From Hyphomicrobiales bacterium (GTDB taxonomy: Bacteria; Pseudomonadota; Alphaproteobacteria; Rhizobiales; Beijerinckiaceae): a stretch of 64,000 nucleotides of DNA. The stretch is from positions 186,001 through 250,000 of the forward strand of contig JAIXYZ010000011.1 in the NCBI GenBank assembly GCA_027489955.1. Direction: 5' to 3'. Below the pieces are notes generated by a model, which saw only the letters and a list, made by a program, of their open reading frames with translations, made no database searches and had not been told where the DNA came from. The position numbers were made by a program, and so were the translations under genes. Of this stretch, positions 44,430-53,663 are shown one piece after another (positions within the stretch are counted from its first letter, which is position 1; each line of letters starts with the position of its first letter).

Positions 44430-44939
44430 ATGAGCATTCCCGCCAATACCCGTATTTCGGAGCGCGCTCAGGCCGCCGGCCCGGCGGTCGAGCCCGATGC
44501 CGACGAGATCGACTTCGAGCTGATCGAGCTGCTGTTCTTCGCCTATCGCGACTTCGTCGGCGATCCGGACCTCATCCTGGCCGAGTACGGCTTCGGCCGC
44601 GCGCACCACCGGGTGCTTCACTTCGTCAACCGCCGTCCCGGCCTCACGATCGCCGAACTGCTCGACATCCTGCGCATCACCAAGCAGAGTCTCAACCGGG
44701 TCCTGAAGGAACTGATCGAGACCGATTTCGTCGAGCAGCGCGCGGGCCGGACCGACCGGCGCCAGCGCCTGCTCTTCCCGACGGACAAGGGACGGGAGCT
44801 CGCCATGTCGCTGGCGCGGATGCAGCATCGCCGGATCGACCGCGCCATCGCCGGCGCGGGCGCAACCGGCCGCGACGTCGCCCGGCGCTTCCTGACGGCG
44901 ATGGTCGGCCCCGCCGACGGCGGAAACGAGACCCCGTGA
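44430..44939 (+). CDS. petP: MarR family transcriptional regulator (PetP-like)
   Basis: A 169-residue winged-helix regulator. The helix-turn-helix is ILRITKQSLNRVLKELIE (about 77-95) and the wing has RAGRTDRRQRLLFPTDKG. The companion gene is an OmpR-type response regulator coupled by GTGA, the arrangement known as petP-petR in Rhodobacter and other alphaproteobacteria. No good ribosome site precedes the ATG. A perfect palindrome lies just upstream, so it may control itself and possibly ilvE across the gap. The signal sensed is unknown. Confidence 0.88.
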   Translation: MSIPANTRISERAQAAGPAVEPDADEIDFELIELLFFAYRDFVGDPDLILAEYGFGRAHHRVLHFVNRRPGLTIAELLDILRITKQSLNRVLKELIETDFVEQRAGRTDRRQRLLFPTDKGRELAMSLARMQHRRIDRAIAGAGATGRDVARRFLTAMVGPADGGNETP

Positions 44940-45658
44940 GCGCCGCCAGGCCCGCAACACCCCCGGCGGACGACGCGCCGCACGTCCTGGTGGTCGACGA
45001 CGACCGCCGGCTCCGCGACCTGCTCGCCCGCTTCCTCATGGAGAACGGCTACCGCGTGACTGTGGCGGCCGATGCGGCCGAGGCCGGCGCCAAGCTGCAG
45101 CACCTGGCTTTCGACTGCCTGGTGCTGGACGTGATGATGCCGGGAGAGAACGGCTTCGACTTCGCCCGCCGCCTGCGCGGGACGTCCGCTGTCCCCATCC
45201 TGATGCTCACCGCCCGCACCGATCCGTCGGACCGGATCACCGGGCTCGAGATCGGTGCGGACGATTACCTGCCAAAGCCCTTCGAGCCGCGCGAGCTGAC
45301 CCTGCGCATCGCCAACATCATCCGCCGCAAGGGCGGAACGGGAACGCCCGCTCCCGCCCGCGACGTGGTGCGCTTCGGCCCCTATCTCTACCGCCCGGCC
45401 CGCGGGGAACTGCGCCGGGGCGAGGACCTGATCCGGCTGACCGAGCGCGAACGCGACATGCTCACCGTGCTCGCCGCCGCCGAGGGCGAGCAGGTGTCCC
45501 GGGACGCGCTGGCCGGCGGCTCGGCCGGCGATGCCAACCAGCGCACGGTCGACGTCCAGATCAACCGGCTGCGGCGCAAGATCGAGCGCGATCCCGGCAA
45601 TCCGGTCTTCCTCCAGACGGTGCGCGGCGTCGGCTACCGCCTCGTGATCGATCCGTGA
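44936..45658 (+). CDS. petR: OmpR family response regulator (PetR-like)
   Basis: A 240-residue two-component regulator. The receiver domain (about 15-130) has the acidic pocket VVDDD, the phosphoacceptor Asp65 in LVLDVMMPG, and the conserved Lys in LPKPFEPREL. The C-terminal winged helix (about 145-235) ends RTVDVQINRLRRKIERD. The GTG overlaps the petP stop. The histidine kinase gene follows within 10 bases and is very likely its partner. Confidence 0.93.
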   Translation: MSAARPATPPADDAPHVLVVDDDRRLRDLLARFLMENGYRVTVAADAAEAGAKLQHLAFDCLVLDVMMPGENGFDFARRLRGTSAVPILMLTARTDPSDRITGLEIGADDYLPKPFEPRELTLRIANIIRRKGGTGTPAPARDVVRFGPYLYRPARGELRRGEDLIRLTERERDMLTVLAAAEGEQVSRDALAGGSAGDANQRTVDVQINRLRRKIERDPGNPVFLQTVRGVGYRLVIDP

Positions 45659-45668
45659 GGACGGCCTC

Positions 45669-47033
45669 GTGAAGATCGCACCGGCGCTCACCGCCGGCCC
45701 GCGCGGCTGGCTCCACCGCGTCTCCCGGGCCATGGCCGCGATCCTGCCCAAGCGGCTTTACGCACGTGCGCTGCTCATCGTCATCGCCCCGGTCGTGCTG
45801 CTGCAGTCGATCCTGCTCTACGCCTTCCTGGAGCGGCACTGGGAGCTCGTCACGCGGCGCCTGTCCTCGGCCGTGACCGCGGACATCGCGGCGCTCATCC
45901 AGGTCTGGGAGAGCTATCCCCAGGACGCACAAGGGGACCGGCTCTCCGCGATCGGCGACCTGATGGCCCTCGACGTCGACATCCTGGAGGACAGCGAGCT
46001 CCCCCCGCCGGGACCCAAGCCCTTCTTCTCCATCCTGGACCGCGTCCTGTCCGACGAGATCCGCCGGCGCGTGCGCCGCCCCTACTGGCTCGACACATTG
46101 GGCCGTTCGAACCTGATCGAGATCCGCGTCCAGCTGGACGACCGCAAGGTCATGCGGGTCCTGGCCCGGCGCAGCCTCGCCTACGCGTCCAACTCCCACA
46201 TCTTCATCATGTGGATGGTGGGATCGTCGCTCGTCCTCATCGGCGTCGCCGTGGTCATCCTGCGAAACCAGATCAGGCCCATCGTGCGCCTGTCGGAGGC
46301 GGCCGAGGCGTTCGGCAAGGGCCGCGAGATCGAGTTCCGGCCCCGCGGCGCGTCGGAGGTCCGCCAGGCCGGGCGGGCCTTCATCGAGATGAAACGGCGC
46401 ATCGAGCGCGCCATCGACCAGCGCACCACCATGCTGAACGGCGTCTCCCACGATCTGCGCACGATCCTGACCCGCTTTCGCCTGTCGCTCGCGCTGCAGG
46501 AGGAGGGCCCGGAGATCGACGCGCTCCGCAAGGACGTGGACGAGATGACCGCGATGCTCGAGGGCTATCTCGCCTTCGCCCGCGGCGACACGGGCGAGGC
46601 GTCCCAGGCGGTCGACATTGCAGGCCTGCTGGAGGACGTGCGCACCGATACGGCCCGCCACGGCCACACGATCGAGATCAAGGCGGAAGGCGACATGGCC
46701 GTCACCGTCCGTCCCGCCGCCATGCGCCGCCTCGTCACCAATCTCGTCACCAACGCCGTGCGCCATGCGCCCAATGTCGAGATTACCGCGCGGCGGGACG
46801 GACGCTGGCTGTCGGTGATCGTGGACGATGACGGGCCCGGCATCCCGCCCGACCAGCGCGAGGAGGTGTTCAAGCCCTTCGTGCGGCTGGACGAGGCGCG
46901 TAACATCGACGAGGGCGGCTCGGGCCTTGGCCTGGCCATCGCCCGCGACATCGCCCGTTCCCACGGGGGCGACGTGACGCTGACCGACAGCCCGCTCGGG
47001 GGCCTGCGCGCGGTGCTGCGCGTGCCGGTCTAG
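45669..47033 (+). CDS. Sensor histidine kinase (EnvZ-like), partner of PetR
   Basis: A 454-residue inner-membrane kinase. Two transmembrane helices (about 35-55 and 178-198) bracket a periplasmic sensor domain of about 120 residues. A HAMP linker follows, then the phosphoacceptor His261 in NGVSHDLRTILTRF, and the ATPase domain with N-box LVTNLVTNAVRHA, DDDGPGIPP and GSGLGLAIARDI. The start is GTG. The stop codon of this gene and that of the convergent next gene share the four bases CTAG. Confidence 0.92.
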   Translation: MKIAPALTAGPRGWLHRVSRAMAAILPKRLYARALLIVIAPVVLLQSILLYAFLERHWELVTRRLSSAVTADIAALIQVWESYPQDAQGDRLSAIGDLMALDVDILEDSELPPPGPKPFFSILDRVLSDEIRRRVRRPYWLDTLGRSNLIEIRVQLDDRKVMRVLARRSLAYASNSHIFIMWMVGSSLVLIGVAVVILRNQIRPIVRLSEAAEAFGKGREIEFRPRGASEVRQAGRAFIEMKRRIERAIDQRTTMLNGVSHDLRTILTRFRLSLALQEEGPEIDALRKDVDEMTAMLEGYLAFARGDTGEASQAVDIAGLLEDVRTDTARHGHTIEIKAEGDMAVTVRPAAMRRLVTNLVTNAVRHAPNVEITARRDGRWLSVIVDDDGPGIPPDQREEVFKPFVRLDEARNIDEGGSGLGLAIARDIARSHGGDVTLTDSPLGGLRAVLRVPV

Positions 47034-48334
47034 GCGCCGGCCCGCCGCACGGGCCGCGTCACCCGGCTGGCGATGATCTTGTCGATGCGCGAGCCGTCGA
47101 GGTCCACCACCTCGAAGCGCCAGCCGCCGGCGTCGAAGGTCTCGCCCGCCTGCGGCAGGGCCTTGGCGACCGAGAGGATGAAGCCCGCCAGCGTGTGGTA
47201 GTCGCGCTCGGCCGGCAGCCGGATGCCCAGAAGGTCGGCCATCTCGTCCGCCGGCATCGAGCCGTTGAGGAGGTACGACCCGTCGGCGCGCTTGATCGCG
47301 TCCGGTTCTTCGGTCGCCTCGCTGCGGAACGTGCCGGCAATGGCCTCCAGGATGTCGGACGGCGTGACGATGCCCTCGAAATGCCCGTACTCGTCGTGGA
47401 CGATGACCATGGGCACCGACGATTCCTTGAGCCGCTCGAGCACGACGAGGGCGCCCACCGTATCCAGCACCGAGGAGACCGGCTGGATCAGCTTGCGGAT
47501 GTCGAGCGTCCGCTTGGACAGGAGCGTGTCGAGCACGTCCTTGATCGCGACGACGCCGAGCACGTTCTCGTCCTCGCCGTCCATCACCGGCAGGCGCGAA
47601 TGCGGGCTCTCCAGGATCGTCGAGCGGATGCGGTCCGCGGGCTCGCGCACGTCGATCCAGTAGACGTCCCGGCGCGGCGTCATGAGGCCGCGCACGTTGC
47701 GGTCGGCGAACCGCATGATGCCGGCGATCATCTGCCGCTCCTGCGGCTCCAGCACGCCGGCGCTCTCGGCCTCCGCCACGAGCGACCGGATCTCCTCGTC
47801 GGTGACGCCGCTCTCCCGGTCGCCCGCCAGGCCGAGGAGCCGCAGCACGAGCGCCTGCGACCCGCTGAGCAGCCAGACCAGCGGCGCGGCGACCGCGGCC
47901 ACCATGCGCATGGCGGGTGCCACCATCGCCGCGACCCGCTCGGGATTGCGCAGCGCGATCTGCTTGGGGACGAGTTCGCCCACGATCAGGGACAGGTAGG
48001 TGATGGCGCCGACGACGACCGCGAAAGCGATGGGTTCGGCGGTCCGCTCCGTCAGGCCGAAGCCCTGGAGCCAGAGCGCGAAGCGCGAGGCCAGCGTCGC
48101 GCCGGAGAAGGCGCCCGCCACCACGCCCACCAGCGTGATGCCGATCTGCACCGAGGAGAGGAAGCGGCCGGGCTCGGCGGCGAGATCGAGGGCGGCCTGC
48201 GCGCCGCGCTTTCCCGCATCCGCCATGGCCTTCAGGCGCGCCGGCCGCGCCGACACGACGGCGAGCTCCGACATGGCGAGCAGGCCGTTGATCACGACCA
48301 GGGCCACCACCACGAAAAGTTCGACACCCAGCAT
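47030..48334 (-). CDS. Hemolysin/CorC family protein (DUF21-CBS-CorC_HlyC)
   Basis: A 434-residue membrane protein of the CNNM/MgpA type. A DUF21 domain with three or four helices is at the N-terminus (about 5-190), including MSELAVVSARPARL and LIVGELVPKQIALRNPER. A CBS pair (about 210-330) has RNVRGLMTPRRDVYWI and VIVHDEYGHFEGIVTPSDI. A CorC_HlyC domain closes it. Relatives export or sense magnesium or cobalt. Despite the name it is not a lytic toxin by sequence. It follows csaA by 64 bases on the same strand. Confidence 0.92.
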   Translation of the reverse strand: MLGVELFVVVALVVINGLLAMSELAVVSARPARLKAMADAGKRGAQAALDLAAEPGRFLSSVQIGITLVGVVAGAFSGATLASRFALWLQGFGLTERTAEPIAFAVVVGAITYLSLIVGELVPKQIALRNPERVAAMVAPAMRMVAAVAAPLVWLLSGSQALVLRLLGLAGDRESGVTDEEIRSLVAEAESAGVLEPQERQMIAGIMRFADRNVRGLMTPRRDVYWIDVREPADRIRSTILESPHSRLPVMDGEDENVLGVVAIKDVLDTLLSKRTLDIRKLIQPVSSVLDTVGALVVLERLKESSVPMVIVHDEYGHFEGIVTPSDILEAIAGTFRSEATEEPDAIKRADGSYLLNGSMPADEMADLLGIRLPAERDYHTLAGFILSVAKALPQAGETFDAGGWRFEVVDLDGSRIDKIIASRVTRPVRRAGA

Positions 48335-48398
48335 GAAGCTCTAACGACCTCGATCCCCGCGACGCCCTCTGGCGAGCGCGGCCAGCACCCGGCTGCGT

Positions 48399-48758
48399 TC
48401 AGTACATCCGCCCGCCATTCGGCACCGGAAAATCGGGCGTCAGCAGCACGACCTCGCCGTCGGCACCCGGCAGGCCGAGCGTCAGCACCTCGGACATGAT
48501 GGGGCCGATCTGGCGCGGAGGGAAGTTCACCACGGCCAGAACCTGACGGCCGACCAGATCGCCCGGCGCGTAATGGCGCGTGATCTGCGCGGACGACTTC
48601 TTCACGCCGAGCGTGTCCCCGAAATCGATCGTCAGCTTGATCGCGGGCTTGCGCGCCTCGGGGAACGGCTCGGCGGTGAGGATCGTCCCGACGCGGATGT
48701 CCACCTTCAGGAAATCCTCGAAGGCGACGGGTTGCGACAGGGCGGCGCGGGTGGTCAC
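48399..48758 (-). CDS. csaA: CsaA-like tRNA-binding protein
   Basis: A 119-residue OB-fold protein of the EMAP/CsaA type. The family start [20 protein letters not shown] is followed by [20 protein letters not shown] and [20 protein letters not shown]. CsaA is a small dimeric chaperone or tRNA-binding domain. The start is a GTG with no in-frame ATG close by. It lies 10 bases after the TetR gene and 64 before the CorC-like gene. Confidence 0.92.
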   Translation of the reverse strand: MTTRAALSQPVAFEDFLKVDIRVGTILTAEPFPEARKPAIKLTIDFGDTLGVKKSSAQITRHYAPGDLVGRQVLAVVNFPPRQIGPIMSEVLTLGLPGADGEVVLLTPDFPVPNGGRMY

Positions 48759-48768
48759 GGCATCGGCC

Positions 48769-49527
48769 CTAGATCATCGCCGCGGGATCGTTGCCGCCTG
48801 CCCGCGCATAAACCGGCATGTCGTCTGGCGCGGTGTAGCGCCCGTCGTCGGGACGGCGGCGCTCGGTGCGGCGGCGCGACGAGCGGCGGCCTCCCGCGAG
48901 TGCCGACAGCGCGTTCACGAAGGGAGACGCCAGCCGCCGCACGTCGTCGGCGCGCTTCAGGATCGTCTCGCCCCGGCGAAGCTCCTGATCGAGCCTGGCC
49001 ATCGTGCGGGCCAGCCCGGGATCCTCGTCCTCGAACCAGGTGTGCAGCGTGCGCACGAAGGCGATGACGAGGCCCTGCACCTTGAGGGTGCCGAGGGCGT
49101 CTTCGGTCGGGATGCCGGCCGCGGCCAGCATGTACCGCTGCGAATTGAGGGCGACGCCGTTCATCGCGGCCGCCGCCGCCGGATCGCGCTCGATGGCGGG
49201 GACGATGCGCCGCAGCGCCGCCTTGTAGGGCGCCATGGCGTCGATGCGCCGCATGAGCACGTCGAACAGGCGGTCGCGGGCCACCTCGCCGGCCATGTCC
49301 TGCCCGTCGTCCTTGAGGACGGCGAGGTCGAACCGGCGCGACAGCGCCCCGAGGATGGCGCCTTTGGACGGGAAGGATGCCCGCAGGTCGGCGAGCGAGA
49401 GGCCGGCCTCACGCGCGACGTCGGCGAGTTCGATCTCGTGCCAGTCCCGGACGGCGGCGAGCGCCATCAGCGCATCCACCGCGCGGTCCCGCGGGTCCGT
49501 CCGCATTTCGGGCTTCGGGTCGGTCAT
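48769..49527 (-). CDS. TetR family transcriptional regulator
   Basis: A 252-residue protein with an N-terminal TetR helix-turn-helix: [28 protein letters not shown]-like, seen as [16 protein letters not shown] then [16 protein letters not shown] (about 35-70). The all-helical C-terminal domain binds an unknown ligand. Towards the end is a basic, Arg-rich segment ([14 protein letters not shown]) that could contact DNA or be disordered. AAGGAG lies 8 bases before the ATG at 49527. It belongs to the minus-strand operon proC-tetR-csaA. The target genes are not known. Confidence 0.85.
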   Translation of the reverse strand: MTDPKPEMRTDPRDRAVDALMALAAVRDWHEIELADVAREAGLSLADLRASFPSKGAILGALSRRFDLAVLKDDGQDMAGEVARDRLFDVLMRRIDAMAPYKAALRRIVPAIERDPAAAAAMNGVALNSQRYMLAAAGIPTEDALGTLKVQGLVIAFVRTLHTWFEDEDPGLARTMARLDQELRRGETILKRADDVRRLASPFVNALSALAGGRRSSRRRTERRRPDDGRYTAPDDMPVYARAGGNDPAAMI

Positions 49528-49597
49528 GGCTGGCGCTCCTTCGCGATCTGGCCCCCCGGCCAAGATAGGCACGCCGGGCGCCTTTGGGCAGGGGCCT

Positions 49598-50425
49598 TCA
49601 GCCGGAAAGCTCTTCGGCCCGCCTGCGGGCGGCCGCGACCGCGCGGATCATGAGCGGGCCGAGCCCCTCCGTCCCGTCCATGAGCAAGGCCAGCGCGGCG
49701 GCCGTCGTTCCGCCGGGCGAGGTGACGTTCTCCCGCAGCCGCGAGGGCGGCAGGTCCGACCGCGCGATGAGCGCGCCGGCGCCGGACACCGTGGCGCAGG
49801 CGAGCCGCGCCGACAGGTCCGCCGGCAGTCCGGCCTCCACCCCCGCTGCGGCGAGCGCTTCGGCCATCAGGAAGACATAGGCCGGCCCCGAGCCGGACAG
49901 GGCGGTCACCGCGTCGATGAGGCTCTCTTCGCCCACCCATTCCACGATGCCCACCGCCGTGAGGAGCGCGTCGGCAAAGCCCCGCTGCGCCGCCGTCACG
50001 CCCGGGCTCGCATAGGCGCCCGTCGCGCCGAGCCCGATCGAGGCGGGCAGGTTCGGCATGGCGCGGACGAAAGACGCCGCGGCCGGAAGCCGGCTCGAAA
50101 GGTCGGCCACGGTCTTTCCCGCGAGGACCGAGACGACCAGCGAGCCGGCAACGAGCGACGCCAGAGCGGGGGCGGCCGAGTCCAGCGATTGCGGCTTGAT
50201 GGCAAGGACCGTGACGTCGGCGGGGGCAGGCCGGTCGGGATTGGCGGCGATCCCGTGGCTCCCGGCGACCTTGGCGGCGTCGGCCGACAGATGCGGGTCG
50301 AGGATCGTCACGGCGGCGCCCGGGAGCCCACGCGCCAGCCAGCCTTCCAGCATCGCAAGACCCATCTTGCCCGCACCGACGAGCAGCACGGAGCGGGGCA
50401 TCGCGGGGAGGTTCGCTGCATTCAT
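49598..50425 (-). CDS. proC: Pyrroline-5-carboxylate reductase
   Basis: Catalyses the last step of proline synthesis with NAD(P)H. The dinucleotide motif VLLVGAGKMGLAMLEG is at residues 14-29, the middle has VLAIKPQSLD and FVRAMPNLPA, and the C-terminus carries LSGSGPAYVFLMAEAL and SRLRENVTSPGGTTAAAL, the substrate-binding region of ProC. Length 275 is normal. AAGGA is upstream of the ATG. Confidence 0.96.
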   Translation of the reverse strand: MNAANLPAMPRSVLLVGAGKMGLAMLEGWLARGLPGAAVTILDPHLSADAAKVAGSHGIAANPDRPAPADVTVLAIKPQSLDSAAPALASLVAGSLVVSVLAGKTVADLSSRLPAAASFVRAMPNLPASIGLGATGAYASPGVTAAQRGFADALLTAVGIVEWVGEESLIDAVTALSGSGPAYVFLMAEALAAAGVEAGLPADLSARLACATVSGAGALIARSDLPPSRLRENVTSPGGTTAAALALLMDGTEGLGPLMIRAVAAARRRAEELSG

Positions 50426-50462
50426 CTTGTTGCGTCCTTCGCGCGCCGTCGGGCGAAGGGCG

Positions 50463-50963
50463 TCACGCCTCGCCGTCGGTCTCGAACAGCACGCCGTCGA
50501 GGGCCTCGCGCGGCGTCTTGCCGGCCCATAGCACGAACTGGAATGCCTGGTAGTAGCGGTCGCAGGCTTCCGTCGCCGCGTTCAGCAGCATCTCGGCCTG
50601 CTCCGGCGTCGGCTCGGCGCCACCGGCCAGCAGCAGCGCGTGGCGGAACATCACAATGTTCTCCGAGCTCCACAGGTCGAAATGGCCGACCCACATCTGC
50701 TCGTTCACGAGCGAGACCAGCTGCAGGAGCTCCGGGCGGCGGCGCTCCGGGACCTTGAGATCGAAGGCGCAGGCGACGTGCAGCGCCTCCACGTCCTCGA
50801 TCCAGGTGAAGGCCACGTGGTACTGGGTCCACAGCCCGCCGACCGAGACGGACAATTCGTTGGCCCCGGCCCTGTCGAAGGTCCAGTCCAGCGCCGTCGC
50901 CAGGCGCTCGAACGCGTCCAGAGGGTGCTCGAGCCGGCCGGTCAAGTCGTCGAGATGCGGCAT
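50463..50963 (-). CDS. YbjN domain-containing protein
   Basis: A 166-residue protein of the YbjN (type III secretion chaperone-like) fold. Visible parts are HPLDAFERLATALDWTFDRA, ALHVACAFDLKVPERRRPEL, and LLQLVSLVNEQMWVGHFDLW, with FRHALLLAGG in the later part. YbjN of E. coli affects stress response and motility. The ATG at 50963 follows AGGA by 7 bases; a GTG 18 bases earlier has a poor site. It precedes proC by 37 bases. The 261 bases upstream to ubiK hold no gene I can support. Confidence 0.88.
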   Translation of the reverse strand: MPHLDDLTGRLEHPLDAFERLATALDWTFDRAGANELSVSVGGLWTQYHVAFTWIEDVEALHVACAFDLKVPERRRPELLQLVSLVNEQMWVGHFDLWSSENIVMFRHALLLAGGAEPTPEQAEMLLNAATEACDRYYQAFQFVLWAGKTPREALDGVLFETDGEA

Positions 50964-51224
50964 CAGGTCATCCTGTCGCACGCGCAGGGGCGAAGTCGCC
51001 CGTGACGCGGCCTGTCGTCGGGATCACACGCGGAACGCGACGCGGACGCTTGCACCCGGGCCGGATGGCCCGAACCGAGGCGGCGCGAACCCGCACCGCT
51101 CGAATCACCTCTTTTCCCAATGATATAGGCCAAGAGGTCCGCCGCCCACGACGTACCTCCATGGCTCGCGGATTCGGCGCAAGGCGGCAATCGCGCGCCC
51201 GCTCCTGTCCACAGCGGAAGGTCG

Positions 51225-51557
51225 TCAGGCCGACGGACCGCCCTGGCCGGACGGAGCCCGCTTCGCCCGCGCCTTGCCGGCGCCGGCCGCCGGATCCGCC
51301 GGGGCGGGGGCGGCGCCGATGCGGGCCTCGAGCGCCTCGATGCGCGCCTTCAGCGCCACGTTCTCCTCGCGGGCGAGGCGCGCCATCTCGCGCACGGCCT
51401 CGAAATCCTCCCGGGACACGATGTCCATGTCGGCCATCAGGCGCTCGAGCTGGCCGCGCATCACGGTCTCGGCCTCGCGGCGCACGCCCTGGGCGACGCC
51501 GGCCGCATCGGTGACCAGGCGCGCGAATTCGTCATACAGGCGGTTCGACTGGGACAT
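51225..51557 (-). CDS. ubiK: UbiK/BMFP accessory factor
   Basis: A 110-residue protein of the YqiC/UbiK type, which helps the ubiquinone biosynthesis complex. After a helix (NRLYDEFARLVTDAAGVAQG) comes the BMFP motif VREMARLAREENVALKARIEALEARI (a coiled coil, about residues 53-80), and an Ala/Pro/Lys-rich tail. AAGGAG precedes the ATG at 51557. It is divergent from lgt. Confidence 0.85.
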   Translation of the reverse strand: MSQSNRLYDEFARLVTDAAGVAQGVRREAETVMRGQLERLMADMDIVSREDFEAVREMARLAREENVALKARIEALEARIGAAPAPADPAAGAGKARAKRAPSGQGGPSA

Positions 51558-51690
51558 GGCGGTCTCCTTGCGGCTCGTTGCGTCCATATGGACCGGCCGG
51601 CCGCCGATTGCGAGATGTCCCTTCGCGATGCGCCTTGACGCGGCGGCCGCGCTCCTGACATTCGGCGCGTGCCGCCGGAGCCGCGCCTTC

Positions 51691-52527
51691 ATGCCCATCC
51701 TCGCCATCCCGTTCCCGCAGATCGATCCGGTCCTGTTCCAGATCGGACCGCTCGCGATCCGCTGGTACGCGCTGGCCTATGTCGCCGGCCTCATCGGAGG
51801 GTGGTTTTACGCCCGCAGGCTGGCGGCCCGCGTCGATCTCTGGGGCCCGGTCCGCCCGCCCAACGCCGCTGACCTCGACGACCTGCTCGTCTGGGCCGCG
51901 GTCGGCGTCGTGCTCGGCGGCCGCATCGGCTACGTGCTGTTTTACAACCTGGAATCCTATCTCGCCCGGCCGGCCGAGATTCTGGCGGTGTGGCACGGGG
52001 GCATGTCCTTTCACGGCGGGCTGGTGGGCGCTGCGCTCGCGGTCGTGCTGCTGGCGCGCCGGCGGGGCCTTCCCCCCCTCGCCCTGATGGACCTGGCCGC
52101 GACCGTCGCGCCCATCGGCCTCGGCCTTGGTCGCCTGGCGAACTTTATCAACGGCGAATTGTGGGGCCGCCCCGCGCCTGACCTGTCCTTCGCGGTCGTG
52201 TTCCCCAATGGCGGCCCCGTGCCGCGCCACCCGAGCCAGCTTTACGAGGCCGCGACGGAGGGGCTGCTGCTCTTCGTGGTGCTGGCGATCGTGGTCAACC
52301 GGGTCGGCTTCAGGCGGCCGGGCACCGTCGCCGGCATCTTCGCCATCGGCTATGCGCTCGCCCGCATCGGCTGCGAATTCTTCCGCGAGCCCGATTCCCA
52401 GCTCGGCTTCCTGTTCGGCACCGAAGCGGGGTTCGGCCTGACCATGGGCATGCTGCTCAGCGTGCCGCTGGTGGCTGCCGGCCTCGCCCTCATCCTTGTC
52501 GCGCGCCGCCGACCGGCGGCTGCCTGA
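51691..52527 (+). CDS. lgt: Prolipoprotein diacylglyceryl transferase
   Basis: First enzyme of lipoprotein maturation: it moves diacylglycerol from phosphatidylglycerol to the lipobox Cys. The protein is polytopic, 278 residues, with about seven helices. Signature HGGMSFHGGLVGAALAVV and LGRLANFINGELWGRPAP hold the catalytic and essential residues; RHPSQLYEAATEG is also clear. It opens the lgt-midA-pgeF operon, which is conserved in alphaproteobacteria. Confidence 0.95.
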   Translation: MPILAIPFPQIDPVLFQIGPLAIRWYALAYVAGLIGGWFYARRLAARVDLWGPVRPPNAADLDDLLVWAAVGVVLGGRIGYVLFYNLESYLARPAEILAVWHGGMSFHGGLVGAALAVVLLARRRGLPPLALMDLAATVAPIGLGLGRLANFINGELWGRPAPDLSFAVVFPNGGPVPRHPSQLYEAATEGLLLFVVLAIVVNRVGFRRPGTVAGIFAIGYALARIGCEFFREPDSQLGFLFGTEAGFGLTMGMLLSVPLVAAGLALILVARRRPAAA

Positions 52528-52532
52528 CAGGG

Positions 52533-53663
52533 ATGGCACCCGAGCAGCCCGGAACGACCCCGCTCGCGGCGCGGATCGCGGATCTGATCCGCCTCGACGG
52601 GCCGATTGGCGTCGACCGCTACATGGCCCTGTGCCTCGGCGACCCGGCGCACGGCTACTACACGACGCGCGATCCTTTCGGCGCCGCCGGGGACTTCGTC
52701 ACCGCGCCCGAGATCAGCCAGATGTTCGGCGAGCTCGTCGGCCTCTGGGCAGCGGAAGCCTGGCTGCGCATGGGATCGCCGTCGCCGGTCGTGCTGGCCG
52801 AACTCGGACCCGGCCGCGGCACGCTCATGGCGGATGCGCTGAGGGCAGCCGCCGCCCTGCCCGCGTTCCGCGACGCCGTGCGCGTCCACCTCGTCGAGAC
52901 TAGCCCCGTCCTGCGCCAGATGCAGGCGCGCACGCTATCCGGCGCAGGCCCCGTCTGGCACGACGACGTGGAGGCCCTGCCCCCCGGCCCGGCCATCGTC
53001 ATCGCCAACGAGTTCTTCGATGCCCTCCCCGTCCGCCAGTTCGTCATGCATGGCGGCGCCTGGCGGGAGCGGCTGGTGGGGCTGGACGCCGATGGCAGGC
53101 TTGCCTTCGGGCTCGGGGGCGTGGCCGAGCCGCTCGTCGGCAAGGCCCCGGAAGGCACCATCCGCGAAGTGCCCGTCATGGGCCTGCAGATCGCCCGGTC
53201 CCTGGCGCGGCGCTGCTGCGAGGCCGGAGGCGTGGTGCTGGCCATCGACTATGGCCATGACGGCGCGGGATACGGCGACACGCTCCAGGCCGTGCGCGCC
53301 CACGCCTTCGCCGATCCGCTGGACCGCCCGGGCGAGCAGGACCTGACCGTGCATGTGGATTTCGGCCTTCTGCGGCAGGCGGCCCTTGCCGAAGGCTGCG
53401 CCTTTCACGGCACGGCGCAGCAGGGGGACTGGCTGGCGCGGCTCGGCCTTGCGCAGAGGGCGGCGACCCTCTCCCGGAAAGCCGACGAGCGCCAGGCCGC
53501 AGCCATCGCGGCGGCCGTCGAACGCCTGAGCGGCGACGGCCCCGGCGGCATGGGGCGCATCTTCAAGGTCGGGGCCATCGCACACCCGGCATTGCCCTTG
53601 CTGCCGGGATTTGAGACCTTCGCGGCGCCTGACACCGCGTCGTCCCCGGAGCCCGCCCCATGA
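52533..53663 (+). CDS. MidA/NDUFAF7-like SAM-dependent methyltransferase
   Basis: A 376-residue methyltransferase homologous to mitochondrial NDUFAF7 (MidA), which dimethylates an arginine of complex I subunit NDUFS2. SAM-binding ELGPGRGTLMADALRA is at about residues 88-103, and AHGYYTTRDPFGAAGDFVTA is the family's N-terminal stretch; IVIANEFFDALPVRQF also matches. It lies 6 bases after lgt and overlaps pgeF by four (ATGA). Confidence 0.92.
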   Translation: MAPEQPGTTPLAARIADLIRLDGPIGVDRYMALCLGDPAHGYYTTRDPFGAAGDFVTAPEISQMFGELVGLWAAEAWLRMGSPSPVVLAELGPGRGTLMADALRAAAALPAFRDAVRVHLVETSPVLRQMQARTLSGAGPVWHDDVEALPPGPAIVIANEFFDALPVRQFVMHGGAWRERLVGLDADGRLAFGLGGVAEPLVGKAPEGTIREVPVMGLQIARSLARRCCEAGGVVLAIDYGHDGAGYGDTLQAVRAHAFADPLDRPGEQDLTVHVDFGLLRQAALAEGCAFHGTAQQGDWLARLGLAQRAATLSRKADERQAAAIAAAVERLSGDGPGGMGRIFKVGAIAHPALPLLPGFETFAAPDTASSPEPAP